Positions 1 to 9,076 are shown, numbered from the stretch's first letter. The stretch: 64,000 nucleotides of DNA from Archivesica marissinica (GCA_014843695.1 CM026391.1:41826598-41890597), one strand, 5' to 3'. Numbers and translations: made by a program. Notes: generated by a model not told the origin, from the sequence alone.

Positions 1-760
1 NNNNNNNNNNNNNNNNNNNNNNNNNNNNNNNNNNNNNNNNNNNNNNNNNNNNNNNNNNNNNNNNNNNNNNNNNNNNNNNNNNNNNNNNNNNNNNNNNNNN
101 NNNNNNNNNNNNNNNNNNNNNNNNNNNNNNNNNNNNNNNNNNNNNNNNNNNNNNNNNNNNNNNNNNNNNNNNNNNNNNNNNNNNNNNNNNNNNNNNNNNN
201 NNNNNNNNNNNNNNNNNNNNNNNNNNNNNNNNNNNNNNNNNNNNNNNNNNNNNNNNNNNNNNNNNNNNNNNNNNNNNNNNNNNNNNNNNNNNNNNNNNNN
301 NNNNNNNNNNNNNNNNNNNNNNNNNNNNNNNNNNNNNNNNNNNNNNNNNNNNNNNNNNNNNNNNNNNNNNNNNNNNNNNNNNNNNNNNNNNNNNNNNNNN
401 NNNNNNNNNNNNNNNNNNNNNNNNNNNNNNNNNNNNNNNNNNNNNNNNNNNNNNNNNNNNNNNNNNNNNNNNNNNNNNNNNNNNNNNNNNNNNNNNNNNN
501 NNNNNNNNNNNNNNNNNNNNNNNNNNNNNNNNNNNNNNNNNNNNNNNNNNNNNNNNNNNNNNNNNNNNNNNNNNNNNNNNNNNNNNNNNNNNNNNNNNNN
601 NNNNNNNNNNNNNNNNNNNNNNNNNNNNNNNNNNNNNNNNNNNNNNNNNNNNNNNNNNNNNNNNNNNNNNNNNNNNNNNNNNNNNNNNNNNNNNNNNNNN
701 NNNNNNNNNNNNNNNNNNNNNNNNNNNNNNNNNNNNNNNNNNNNNNNNNNNNNNNNNNNN
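1..760. other. assembly gap (N)
   Basis: All bases are N. The gap cuts the gene that ends at 1234, and it may hide the rest of the virus-like element. Confidence 0.99.
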
Positions 761-1234
761 TGCGGAAATCGTTACGATGATCTATTAGCTGAGGTAACAT
801 TATCTAATTTTAATATGATTCATACTAGATCATCGTTAGATATTTTGGTAGCCAATTCTAGAGATATGGCTAAAGTTATGAACGAAAAACGTTTAATATT
901 TGTACCCGAAGAAATTAGGGTACCAGTTAAATTTACTAACGTTAATAATAATTTAGAATTACCGTATGAATCTGTACCGGTTCCTAAGCTTACTATAGGT
1001 AAACAACCATCTACTAGAAGTAGTAATAAAGATACAAAGGAAAAGTATTCTAGGAAACGTAAATATTCTAGAAAACATAAACATAGTTCATCTAGCGATG
1101 ATGATGTTATTGTTGTATCTAAACCAGATACATCAATAAATGTTGATGAAGCTCAGAAAATCTCAAAAGGTCTAAAACATCAACCAATTGGTGAAAAGAA
1201 GATCAAGTATAATGCTGCACCAACTAAGCATTAA
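761..1234 (+). CDS. 3' part of an unknown gene with a basic, serine-rich tail (5' end lost in gap)
   Basis: The reading frame is already open at the first base after the gap, so the first ATG (815) is probably internal and the true start lies in the gap. The visible part, about 157 codons, has an ordinary N-terminal half. A strongly basic stretch then follows (alternating Lys/Arg/Ser/His, about 1045-1095), next a Ser-Ser-Asp-Asp-Asp acidic patch, and a Lys-rich end. This looks like a nuclear-localisation or nucleic-acid-binding tail, which is inference from composition only. The stop (1232-1234) overlaps the convergent kinase gene by 11 bases, the tight packing expected of a viral genome. I do not recognise the family. 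It could be the C-terminus of a structural or replication protein. Confidence 0.7.
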   Translation, partial: CGNRYDDLLAEVTLSNFNMIHTRSSLDILVANSRDMAKVMNEKRLIFVPEEIRVPVKFTNVNNNLELPYESVPVPKLTIGKQPSTRSSNKDTKEKYSRKRKYSRKHKHSSSSDDDVIVVSKPDTSINVDEAQKISKGLKHQPIGEKKIKYNAAPTKH

Positions 1235-1850
1235 ATATGCTGGGATAACACTTGTCTAACACAGTACGTATTTTATTCATTATTTGTTTTATATTATCTT
1301 CATAATGTAATATTGTTATTGGTATTTCTTCTTTCGATAGCCATTCTTGATGATATTTATGTAGCACTGACAAATAGTCTATATCTAATTGTTCTTCTTC
1401 ACTTCTATTACGTTTACGTATTCTTTGTAAACATATTTCTGGTGGTGTATTCAAATATAAAATATGATCTGGACTTTTCATATTATATATCATATTATCG
1501 TATACGGCTATTTCACAATCGTTTATATTGTTTTGTTCTATACAAAATCTTGTAAACACTTTCTGACAACTTTTTTGTGATCTTTCACAAAAATGATAAC
1601 CAGGTTTATCACCTATAATTTTTATTGTTTGTCTATGACTTTCTAAAGTCGTTAATTGTAAAGGAAAACAATAGTTTATTGGATCCTTTATACCTAGATA
1701 CAATAAATTGTAGTCTGTTTTACGACCACGTACACACGTCCATTCGTTTATTCTTTCAGGATATATATAACTGTCTTCAATAGTTGCAACAATATGTTTT
1801 AATAACGTACTTTTACCAGCACCTATATTTCCTTCCATACTAAGCAACAT
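1224..1850 (-). CDS. deoxynucleoside kinase (dNK/TK2-like)
   Basis: This family phosphorylates deoxynucleosides to monophosphates and supplies dNTP precursors. The 208-residue protein has the family layout in order. A P-loop (GNIGAGKS) lies at residues 7-14, and a PERINEW segment at 31-37 matches the glutamate-containing substrate motif. PLQLTTLESH follows at 63-72. The ERS motif is at 89-91, where the family has E/D-R-S. An arginine-rich LID (RIRKRNR) at 143-149 is followed by acidic residues. Length is at the short end for the family (about 200-260). The start is the ATG at 1850. The frame is intact and all expected catalytic motifs are present. It points the same way as the CCHC gene and overlaps the upstream gene's stop convergently. 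Large DNA viruses often carry such kinases, so its presence beside a DNA polymerase supports a viral origin rather than a host gene, which would normally have introns. Confidence 0.93.
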   Translation of the reverse strand: MLLSMEGNIGAGKSTLLKHIVATIEDSYIYPERINEWTCVRGRKTDYNLLYLGIKDPINYCFPLQLTTLESHRQTIKIIGDKPGYHFCERSQKSCQKVFTRFCIEQNNINDCEIAVYDNMIYNMKSPDHILYLNTPPEICLQRIRKRNRSEEEQLDIDYLSVLHKYHQEWLSKEEIPITILHYEDNIKQIMNKIRTVLDKCYPSIFNA

Positions 1851-2059
1851 GTTGGATAGTTATAATCGTGTATTTTTATATACACTGTTTGTTGTTGTAT
1901 TATTACAATAATCTTTATTACCATATAGTTTATAGTTACATATTATACACCTTACACGTTGTAGTCTTTTATTATAATGATACATTTCAACATCTTTATA
2001 TACTGTATAACCGTTATTATGCTGCTGCTGATGTTGTTGTTGCTCTGTTGATGCTGTAA
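1851..2059. other. intergenic region between kinase and CCHC gene
   Basis: AT-rich sequence with no recognisable gene. It includes a short CAG/CAA-type simple repeat (minus strand) at about 2021-2055. The short open frames here have no family features. Confidence 0.5.
1875..1882 (-). promoter_or_regulatory. TATA-like box upstream of the kinase gene
   Basis: Read on the minus strand this is TATATAAA, with its first base 32 nt upstream of the kinase ATG (1850). It differs by one base from the two TATATAAG boxes on the plus strand. The surroundings are AT-rich, so chance occurrence is possible. Confidence 0.4.
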
Positions 2060-2230
2060 TTATACGTTTGTATAAGGCTTCTTATTCTTGACAAAAGCAT
2101 CCAATACAGCATTGTATTTACGTTTTCTTGTATCTTTATTATTCCTCTTCAATTTCTTCAATTCTTTAATTTTATCCGTAGCTGTTTCAACTTTTAGTAG
2201 AGATTTTCCTTAACCGTTATCTCACATTTC
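2060..2230 (-). other. lysine-rich open frame at the 3' end of the CCHC gene, in a different frame
   Basis: On the minus strand, a frame different from that of the CCHC gene stays open past the CCHC stop (2194-2196) to a TAA at 2060-2062. It encodes a Lys/Arg-rich stretch, including KIKELKKLKRNNK. A basic tail fits a nucleic-acid-binding zinc-knuckle protein, so this may be its original C-terminus cut off by a frameshift near 2200-2230. There is no suitable ATG of its own. It may also be an accident of AT-rich sequence. Confidence 0.35.
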
Positions 2231-2691
2231 GACGCATAATGTCCTGGCATATGACATGTATAACATAAACGTTCTTCAGGGCATACTTTACTTAAATGAT
2301 CTGTACCTCCACAATTAGTACATATCATAGTAGTACAGTTATTAGCGTAATGACCCAAACGTTTACACTTGTAACATGTAATATTTTTTAATTTATCGTC
2401 ATTTGGACATTTTGAAGGATAATGACCTATGTTATGACATTTATAACATTCACATTTATCCTCTTTACAATTAGCTGTAATATGTCCTGTTTTATAACAT
2501 AAACTACATTTTAGTGTATCACATTCTGTTACATAATGTCCTAATTGTAGACATTTTGTACATTTAGCAGCTTTCTTATATTGTATTTTTACACTTTGTA
2601 TTACAGCTTTTGAAGCTTTACAATTAGCCGAACAATGACCTAATGTATTACATTTGTAACACCTATATGTAGAGTAGTCTCGAGTATCCAT
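2194..2691 (-). CDS. seven-CCHC zinc-knuckle protein, CNBP/Gis2-like
   Basis: The protein is almost entirely zinc knuckles of the form C-x2-C-x4-H-x4-C. From the ATG at 2691 (165 residues) they lie at about 11-24, 44-57, 62-75, 82-95, 106-119, 124-137 and 143-156. All seven keep every ligand. Knuckles of this kind bind single-stranded RNA or DNA. Cellular CNBP and yeast Gis2 also have seven, so capture of such a gene by the element is plausible (inference). I chose 2691 because it is the first in-frame ATG: the frame extends to a TTG at 2715, but an in-frame TAG lies six codons above that. The gene is divergent from the polymerase across a short shared promoter region. A retroviral nucleocapsid origin is unlikely, since that has only one or two knuckles and there is no gag context. 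Confidence 0.88.
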   Translation of the reverse strand: MDTRDYSTYRCYKCNTLGHCSANCKASKAVIQSVKIQYKKAAKCTKCLQLGHYVTECDTLKCSLCYKTGHITANCKEDKCECYKCHNIGHYPSKCPNDDKLKNITCYKCKRLGHYANNCTTMICTNCGGTDHLSKVCPEERLCYTCHMPGHYASKCEITVKENLY

Positions 2692-2770
2692 GTTTAACGG
2701 TATTAACTCTGACAATGTAACTAATAACTATTATGTATCTTCTTTTATAGATATCTCAAGTGATTATGAC

Positions 2771-2778
2771 TATATAAG
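2771..2778 (+). promoter_or_regulatory. TATATAAG box upstream of the polymerase gene
   Basis: TATATAAG starts exactly 45 nt before the polymerase ATG (2816), in the divergent intergenic region 2692-2815. An identical box stands at the same 45-nt distance before the gene at 7644. That agreement supports a shared promoter class. Confidence 0.55.
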
Positions 2779-2815
2779 AAGTTACAATATCGTAGACCTA
2801 TAAACAACATCAACT

Positions 2816-5800
2816 ATGCCTCTTGTCGATTACTCACAATCTACGGACGAAGAAACATCTGATGATGAAGTTGAAATTGATAATAACGATTCTACATATG
2901 ACATATGCGAAAGAGATGTTAGAATTTCGCGTAAATTTAAAACATCTAGAAGAGTTTATGATCTTGTTATTGATGGTGGTAAACGTTATACACCTGATAT
3001 ATTTAACTCTATAGTAAATGATTTAAAGAAATACGGTAATGTTGATGACAATGATAAAATCAGAATTTCTGTTACACACCCTACATTAGGTTTTGGTATA
3101 CATATACCATTTGCTACATCATCTACAGTTAGTGGAGCTAACATTTTAAATGAGATACAAAAAGTTGCACAAAGTAATAAAACTTTTAAGATGGAGGATA
3201 CAGGTTTAAGACTTGAAATGACACATACTGTAATACCTGGAGGTCGTGGACGTTTACCAATGTCACATGGTAGTCATATTAGTATAGACAATATGCTAAA
3301 AAATAAAAGATCTATTGTTAGAATTGTTAATTATAATGATAGTATTTGTTTTGCAAGAGCTATATGTGTATGTATAGCTCATGCTAACAAAAATGATACT
3401 CCCGAATGGAAAATTTATTGGAATAATATTAGATATTCTAATCGTATAACGCAAACTAAAGAAGCTAAAAATTTATTAGCAGCTTGCGATATACCTACAA
3501 ATATTGAATGTGGTCTTAAACAATTTAAAATAATGAGTGAACATTTAAAACCATTTTATACTTTAAAGATTTGGGGTCAGCATGGACAATTGTTATATAC
3601 ATCTCAAGGTAATGGTGGTACAACGTTACATCTTTATAATCACCATCATCATTTTGATTCTATAACAAGTATATGTGTTTTTAAAGGACGTAGTTATTAT
3701 TGTGATTCTTGTAATGTATTCTATAGTTGTATTAGTAAACATAAATGTGCTGCTATATGTGTTTGTTATGCATCATCTATATGTCCATACGTAACTTCCA
3801 AACATTGTAACGATTGTAAACGTGTATTTCGTAGCGATAAATGTTACGAAAATCATAAATATACAAGACGATCAACAAACATTTGTTCTCAGGTTTATAA
3901 GTGTAAAGATTGTGGTTGTAATGTCATAGCTACAAATAAAAATCATATATGTACAAATTCTAGAAAATGTAAATACTGTAAACAAATAGTTGGCGAAAAT
4001 CATGATTGTTTTATACCTCAATATAATAAGGATACAAATATAGAGCAAATATATATTTTCTACGATTTTGAATGTATGTTTCTTTCATCGGGTGAACATT
4101 CACCTAATTATTGTGTAGCTCATAAAGTCTGTAATATTTGTATATCAAAACCTATAAAGGATCCTTGTAAATGTTCTAAAGAATCTAGACAAAGGATCTT
4201 CTCTGGTTCATCAACTTTAAAAAAATTTTGTTCATGGTTATTTCAACCCAAACATAAAAAAGTTTGTGCAGTAGCTCATAATTCTAAAGGTTATGATGCA
4301 CAGTTTATATTAAGACATTTAATACAAGAAGGTGTTACTAAACCATCTGTTATTATGAGAGGTAATAATATAATTTCTTTGAAATGTTTAGGTGTTACAC
4401 TTATTGATTCTTTAAGTTATCTACAAATGCCTTTAGCCGCATTTCCTAAAACTTTTGCTATTGAAGAATTATCTAAAGGTTATTTTCCTTATTGGATAAA
4501 CACTGGAGAATATGATAATTACGTAGGTCCTTATTTACCATTACATTTATATAAACCAGGTATGATGAATCCTGAGGCTAGATCTACTTTTTTAAAATGG
4601 TATGATCTTAAAGTATCTGAAAAATGTATTTTTGACTTTAGATTAGAAATGCGTTTATATTGTATATCAGATGTTGATATATTAAGACGTGGTTGCGGTT
4701 TATTTATTAAACTTTTTATCAATAGCGAAGGTCTTAATCCTTTTACAGAAGCTCTAACATTACCTGGAGCTTGTAATAAAACTTGGAGAAAAACTATTTA
4801 CCCGAAAAATCTTTAGCCATTATATCAGATGCGTGCTATCCTAATAAATGTAGATATTCTATTAAAGCTATTAGATGGTTACAGGGGGAATGTTATATAC
4901 ATACAATTAAAATTAAACATGCTCTTAATGGTGGTGAACATAAAATTGACACTTTCTACGTTGATGGTTTCTGTGAAAAAACAAATACTGTTTATGAATT
5001 TAATGGCTGCTTTTTTCATGGATGTATTAAATGTTATAAAAAACGTACTATTATCAATCCTTATTCGGCTAAAACAATGGATTATTTATATAAAACAACC
5101 ATTGCAAGAACAAATATACTATTTAAATTAGGTTATAACGTTATTACTATGTGGGAATGTGATTTTGATAATCTTTGTAAATCTGATATAGATTATAGAT
5201 CTTTTATAGAGAAATTTTCACAACATTTAGATCATCCTATTAGACCTAGAGATGCTCTATTTGGTGGTAGAACTAATTCTGTGAAAATATATTATAAGGC
5301 TGAACAAGATGAGGAAATAAAATATGTAGATGTTTGTAGTTTATATCCTTATGTTAATAAATATAGAGAATATCCTGTTGGACATCCCGATATACTTACA
5401 GCTGAGGATGTAGATATTGATAATATTACTAAATATAGAGGTATTATTAAATGTAAAATATTACCACCACAATCTTTATGGTTACCACTTTTACCCGTTC
5501 ATTGTAATAAAAAGATGGTATTTCCTCTATGTATGAAATGTGCAACGGATGATATAGCAGATTGTAATCATGATATTAATGATAGATGTTTAATAGGTAC
5601 TTGGACACTGGTTGAAATCACAGCTGCTATAGAATTAGGATATAAAATTATTACGATCTATCAATTATGGTCTTGGGATAATTGGTCCGATAATGTATAT
5701 TCTGAGTATATCAATACATTCATAAAAATTAAACAAGAGGCTAGTGGTTATCCATCATGGGTTAAAAATGTAGATGATGAGATAAAATTTAAAGATGATT

Positions 5801-6570
5801 ATTTTAAAATTGAAGGTATACTATTAGATCTAGTAGTTAAAAATCCTGGTTTAAGAGCTTTTGCTAAAGCTATGTTAAATTGTTTATGGGGTAAAAATGC
5901 TCAAAATAATACTATGACCGAAACAGAATATATCAGCGATGTTAGTTATTTTTTTTAATTAATGCAAAATCCTGATATTACTATACACTCTCTAGAACTG
6001 TTTAATAATTGTCAGTTTTTATTAGCTGCATATACATATAAAAATAAAGAGTATTTACCGCACGAATCAGCTAATGTACCGGTAGCTGCACATGTTACGG
6101 CATATGCTAGATTAGTACTTTATAATGAACTTAAGAAATTAGGTAATAGAGTTCTATATTGCGATACAGATAGCTGCCTTTATATTAAAAGACCAAATAC
6201 TTATGATATACCTATCATTAATGGTCGTTTAGGTTGTTGGGCTGATGAAGTACCATCAGGTAAAATTATCGAATATGTTGGTTTAGGACCTAAACATTAT
6301 GGTTATAAATATATTGATTCTGAGGGTTTAACTATTACTAAGTGTAAAGTTAAAGGTTTAACGTTAGATTATAACACATCTGAATTGGTAAATTTTAATA
6401 TATGGTAGATTGCGCTAATGATCGTGAAAATTATGCAACTACAATACATTACGATTCAAAAATTAAAAAGAATCGTGATAGAACTGTATACAAAACGTGT
6501 AATTGTTAATCGTTTTGATACCATACCTTTTGGATATAAACGATCTAAAACCTCTATAGTCACTCATTAA
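2816..6570 (+). pseudogene. protein-primed family B DNA polymerase, broken at four places
   Basis: This gene would copy the element's DNA using a protein primer. The first open segment (2816-4816, 666 codons) has a Cys-rich N-terminal region and the 3'-5' exonuclease boxes: FYDFEC (residues 415-420), AHNSKGYDAQF (487-497) and YCISDVDIL (615-623). The polymerase boxes follow: DVCSLYP (from 5329), FAKAMLNCLWGK (near 5857-5895), YCDTDS (6157-6174) and GPKHYGYKY (about 6288-6314). Lesions are a frameshift at the A-run 4789-4793, an in-frame TAA at 5956-5958 after eight T's, a frameshift just before the TAG at 6406-6408, and another near 6490-6500. Similarity continues to the TAA at 6568-6570. Catalytic residues are kept, so the breaks are recent or partly sequencing errors. 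The N-terminal layout resembles Polinton/adintovirus-like polymerases. Exact family placement is uncertain. Confidence 0.9.
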
Positions 6571-6572
6571 TC

Positions 6573-7094
6573 ATGCCTATCAGAACGCAAGATAACGTTG
6601 TGATATTCTATAATAGCGACGCATTGTTTAGTAATATGTATAAATGTACATTTAAAGATAATTCTGATATATTATTTAATTGTGTAGAACAATATTATCA
6701 ATATAATAAATGTATAACTTTTGGTAAACATTTACTAGCTGAACAAATATTAAAGGAAGTATCACCGTATCAACAAAAGAAATTAGGTGGTACTTATTTT
6801 AATACTTTTGATTCTGATATTTGGAATAAAAAACGTTTTGAAGTTATGTTTCAAGGCAATATGTATAAATATCTACAGAATAAAGAACTGTTACAAACAC
6901 TTTTAGATACTAAACATTCTAGATTTGGTGAAGCGAGCAGTCATGATCTGTATTGGGGTATTGGTTTAGATATAAATGATCCTAATGCTCTTTTACAATC
7001 TAACTGGCACGGTGAAAACCAGATGGGTTTAATTTTAAATAACATTAAGTATTGGTTAAGACAATCTATAACAACTATACATCTTAGAAAATAA
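6573..7094 (+). CDS. NADAR-domain protein (YbiA-like)
   Basis: The NADAR fold hydrolyses N-glycosidic bonds. Known members act on riboflavin-pathway intermediates or remove ADP-ribose from guanine in DNA. This 173-residue protein is essentially one domain. It shows FSN at 19-21, CVEQYYQ at 37-43, KKLGG at 69-73, the FD...W...R pattern at 79-88, QGN at 94-96, EAS..D.YWGIGL at 120-132 and WHGENQMG at 145-152. These cover the family's main conserved blocks in order at normal length, so the frame appears intact. It starts 3 nt after the polymerase's final stop and ends 4 nt before the next gene, in one tight co-directional series. A role in reversing host ADP-ribosylation is inference. A metabolic function is the alternative. 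Confidence 0.92.
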   Translation: MPIRTQDNVVIFYNSDALFSNMYKCTFKDNSDILFNCVEQYYQYNKCITFGKHLLAEQILKEVSPYQQKKLGGTYFNTFDSDIWNKKRFEVMFQGNMYKYLQNKELLQTLLDTKHSRFGEASSHDLYWGIGLDINDPNALLQSNWHGENQMGLILNNIKYWLRQSITTIHLRK

Positions 7095-7098
7095 AATT

Positions 7099-7572
7099 AT
7101 GTCTAATCATTGTGTATCTACAAAATATGGCTTTGGTTTACAATCTTCTAAGATACATTTATCTATTGACACTGATATTTTTACCATTATGGTTAATGAT
7201 GAAATCATTAAACGTATTGGTACTAGTGTTGATATAAATACTATAAGACCTGAATTTATTTTAACAATAGATGGTTTACCATATAATAATTATTATGGTA
7301 TGATGTGTGATAACACTGAAATGTATTTAGGACAAACTATAGATATAGAATGTATATTGAGAAATTTTCTATCTAAACACGATTTAATTATTATACCTAA
7401 AACAAACAAAAATATAAGGTATATGTGTACAATCGTTGGTGTTAACTACGAGTATTGGATGTCTATGTATAATAACTATACAGTTTATAGAGATGAATAC
7501 AATTTACCATATGATAAACAATTTATTAACGTACTTGAAGTTTTCCTCTATAAACATTCCTCTAGACCTTAA
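7099..7572 (+). CDS. unknown protein, 157 residues
   Basis: Not recognised. The frame is intact from the ATG at 7099 and begins 4 nt after the NADAR stop. The protein is hydrophilic, without a signal peptide, transmembrane segment or metal-binding cluster. It is rich in Asn, Tyr and Ile, like its neighbours. A Tyr/Asn/Met-rich patch lies near the middle (NNYYGMM) and again at about residues 116-126. Its base composition and spacing match the flanking virus-like genes, so it probably belongs to the same element. No function can be assigned. Confidence 0.7.
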   Translation: MSNHCVSTKYGFGLQSSKIHLSIDTDIFTIMVNDEIIKRIGTSVDINTIRPEFILTIDGLPYNNYYGMMCDNTEMYLGQTIDIECILRNFLSKHDLIIIPKTNKNIRYMCTIVGVNYEYWMSMYNNYTVYRDEYNLPYDKQFINVLEVFLYKHSSRP

Positions 7573-7598
7573 GTGTTTTTCTCAAGTATCTTATATAC

Positions 7599-7606
7599 TA
7601 TATAAG
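7599..7606 (+). promoter_or_regulatory. TATATAAG box upstream of the gene at 7644
   Basis: The octamer is identical to the one before the polymerase, and its first base is likewise 45 nt upstream of the ATG (7644). It lies in the only sizeable gap (7573-7643) within this run of plus-strand genes, so it probably starts a second transcript covering 7644-9076. Confidence 0.55.
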
Positions 7607-7643
7607 ACCATACACTCTATAGGCTTTAGTATGTTTAACTACG

Positions 7644-8006
7644 ATGGATAAACATGTTATTTATCCTTCATCAGTTAATTTAGACATTGTTAACGATTAT
7701 TATGAGTATTTAACTTCTAGAAATAAATTACTTGTTCTACGAGATAATAAACATTGTGTTAGTTGTACAGATTGTTTAACAGCTATTAATACGAAATTAC
7801 AAGAGTGTGAAGATAATCATTATGAACTTAATCTAGATTCTTATCACGAGAATCCTTTTTTTCTAGGTTATAAAAACAAACATCGTAAAGGTACACTTAT
7901 TCATGGTACATTACTTACGGATGAACAAATACAAAATACAGAACGTACTATATTTAATTTTACGGTTACAGCTATAGATGGTTCATTAAAATGTCAAATG
8001 TTATAA
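7644..8006 (+). CDS. unknown protein, 120 residues, with a small Cys cluster
   Basis: Not recognised. The ATG at 7644 follows the TATATAAG box by 45 nt. Around residues 38-44 it has HCVSCTDC, a tight Cys cluster that could bind metal, but no second cluster completes a known zinc finger. The C-terminal part is basic (KNKHRKG) and then Thr/Ile-rich. The next gene's likely ATG (7991) lies inside the last codons, so the two genes overlap. Membership in the virus-like cluster is inferred from spacing and composition. Confidence 0.65.
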   Translation: MDKHVIYPSSVNLDIVNDYYEYLTSRNKLLVLRDNKHCVSCTDCLTAINTKLQECEDNHYELNLDSYHENPFFLGYKNKHRKGTLIHGTLLTDEQIQNTERTIFNFTVTAIDGSLKCQML

Positions 8007-8402
8007 GATCTGATTTGAGTTTATATGAAAGTGATCCTGAATGTAATATAGATAACTTTATATACAGAGCAGCATTAATACATGCTTTTTTTATCATCTG
8101 TGGACAATTACGATGTAATGTCTTATGACATTATCTACAACGAACTACATTCAAATTATTTCTATGGAACTTTTTTAAACAGTGTTGAACATATGAGTTA
8201 TTTATTTCTTGAACATGTTGTACGTTGGTCATACATAGAATTCACAGACAATATTCTACTAAACGAAGTTGTTCCAGATTTATTGTTTAATTGTTGGAAG
8301 AAATATGTACATTTAGTGAAACTAGACAACGGTGAAGTTGATGAAGATCTACAATTGGAGAAATTCATTGAAGATATTCAAGCTTTAAATATAACTTCAT
8401 AA
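7991..8402 (+). pseudogene. unknown gene, probably one frame split at a T7 run
   Basis: Two open frames abut here. One starts with an ATG at 7991, overlapping the previous stop, and runs to a TGA at 8126-8128. The other is open from an ATG at 8082 to the TAA at 8400-8402 (106 residues). They overlap at a run of seven T's (8086-8092), where a one-base slip would switch between them. The simplest reading is a single gene with an indel at the homopolymer, from either decay or sequencing error. Otherwise the 8082 frame alone is the gene. The protein is rich in Tyr, Leu and acidic residues and has no motif I recognise. Its stop overlaps the ATG of the first RING gene (TAATG). Confidence 0.55.
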
Positions 8403-8704
8403 TGGTGAAATACTACGAGATGTGGGGTGAACAGTGCTCTATATGTTTTCATCATACTGACGACTACTATTTAATTAACGAGTGTTTATGTAAACAACTT
8501 ATTTGTTTAACATGTATTGCTGAGCATAACAAGTGTCCTTATTGTCATAAACTATTTACTAGTGATACTCTAATGTTTACCGATGAATATCGGCAATGTG
8601 ATGATGTATTATTAATACAGACAGTACAACATTGGACTTTTGATATTTCATTACCTTATACTATGTATACTGAGTTGAAAATGTTTAAAATTATATGTAC
8701 CTAA
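8402..8704 (+). CDS. RING-finger protein, first of a tandem pair; fourth zinc ligand looks like Gln
   Basis: RING fingers bind two zinc ions and usually recruit E2 enzymes for ubiquitin transfer. The 100-residue protein has C12-x2-C15, then C28-x-C30, C35-x2-C38 and C45-x2-C48, the cross-brace order of a RING. At the position where the tandem copy has His (CTHLIC), this copy has Gln (CKQLIC). One standard ligand is therefore missing unless C28 or C30 substitutes. The N-terminus (YYEMWGE) directly precedes the first Cys pair. The ATG overlaps the previous gene's stop by one base. Small viral RING proteins often modulate host ubiquitination, and that role here is inference. Confidence 0.85.
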   Translation: MVKYYEMWGEQCSICFHHTDDYYLINECLCKQLICLTCIAEHNKCPYCHKLFTSDTLMFTDEYRQCDDVLLIQTVQHWTFDISLPYTMYTELKMFKIICT

Positions 8705-8713
8705 CTCATAATT

Positions 8714-9076
8714 ATGTGTTACTACTACGAACTATGGGGTGAATAATGTAGTATATGTTTGCGAACAGACAATGATTTTTATTTTATTAATGAATGTAAT
8801 TGTACTCATCTTATTTGTTTAACTTGTATATCAAAAATTAATAAATGTCCTTTTTGTAGACATTTATTTAGTTCTGATATTCTAATGTTAACAGATGTTT
8901 ATCGTATACACGATTTAAACTATCCATATAGTACACGGTTAGTTACTGCCGATCAATATTGGCATTTAACAGCCACTAATTTTGATGAATTATCTCTTGT
9001 TACCTATGAATTACAAGAAATGTATACTAATATTATTGATGCTGAACTTGTAAATATGTATAATAATCTGCGTTAG
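8714..9076 (+). pseudogene. RING-finger protein, second tandem copy, with an early in-frame stop
   Basis: This is a diverged duplicate of the gene just upstream. It starts at the ATG 8714, ten nt after the first copy's stop, with a similar N-terminus (YYELWGE). A TAA at 8744-8746 then falls where the first copy has its Gln-11 codon. The frame remains open from there to 9076 and keeps CSIC, ECNCTHLICLTC and CPFC, a complete C3HC4 ligand set including the His. No good ATG follows the stop before the first Cys pair. The gene is thus either inactivated by one nonsense change or depends on readthrough. The C-terminal half is longer than, and unlike, that of the first copy. Confidence 0.8.

Noticed and set aside
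1313..2059. Plus-strand frames at 1313-1555 and 1868-2059
   Set aside because: The first is the shadow of the kinase gene. The second is hydrophobic AT-rich noise between genes.
4783..4816. Programmed -1 ribosomal frameshift in the polymerase
   Set aside because: The local A-run does not fit the X-XXY-YYZ slippery pattern, and three further lesions downstream point to damage or sequencing error.
8759..9076. Independent start of the second RING gene at 8759
   Set aside because: There is no ATG there, and the first Cys pair lies upstream of it. The gene starts at 8714 and is interrupted by TAA.
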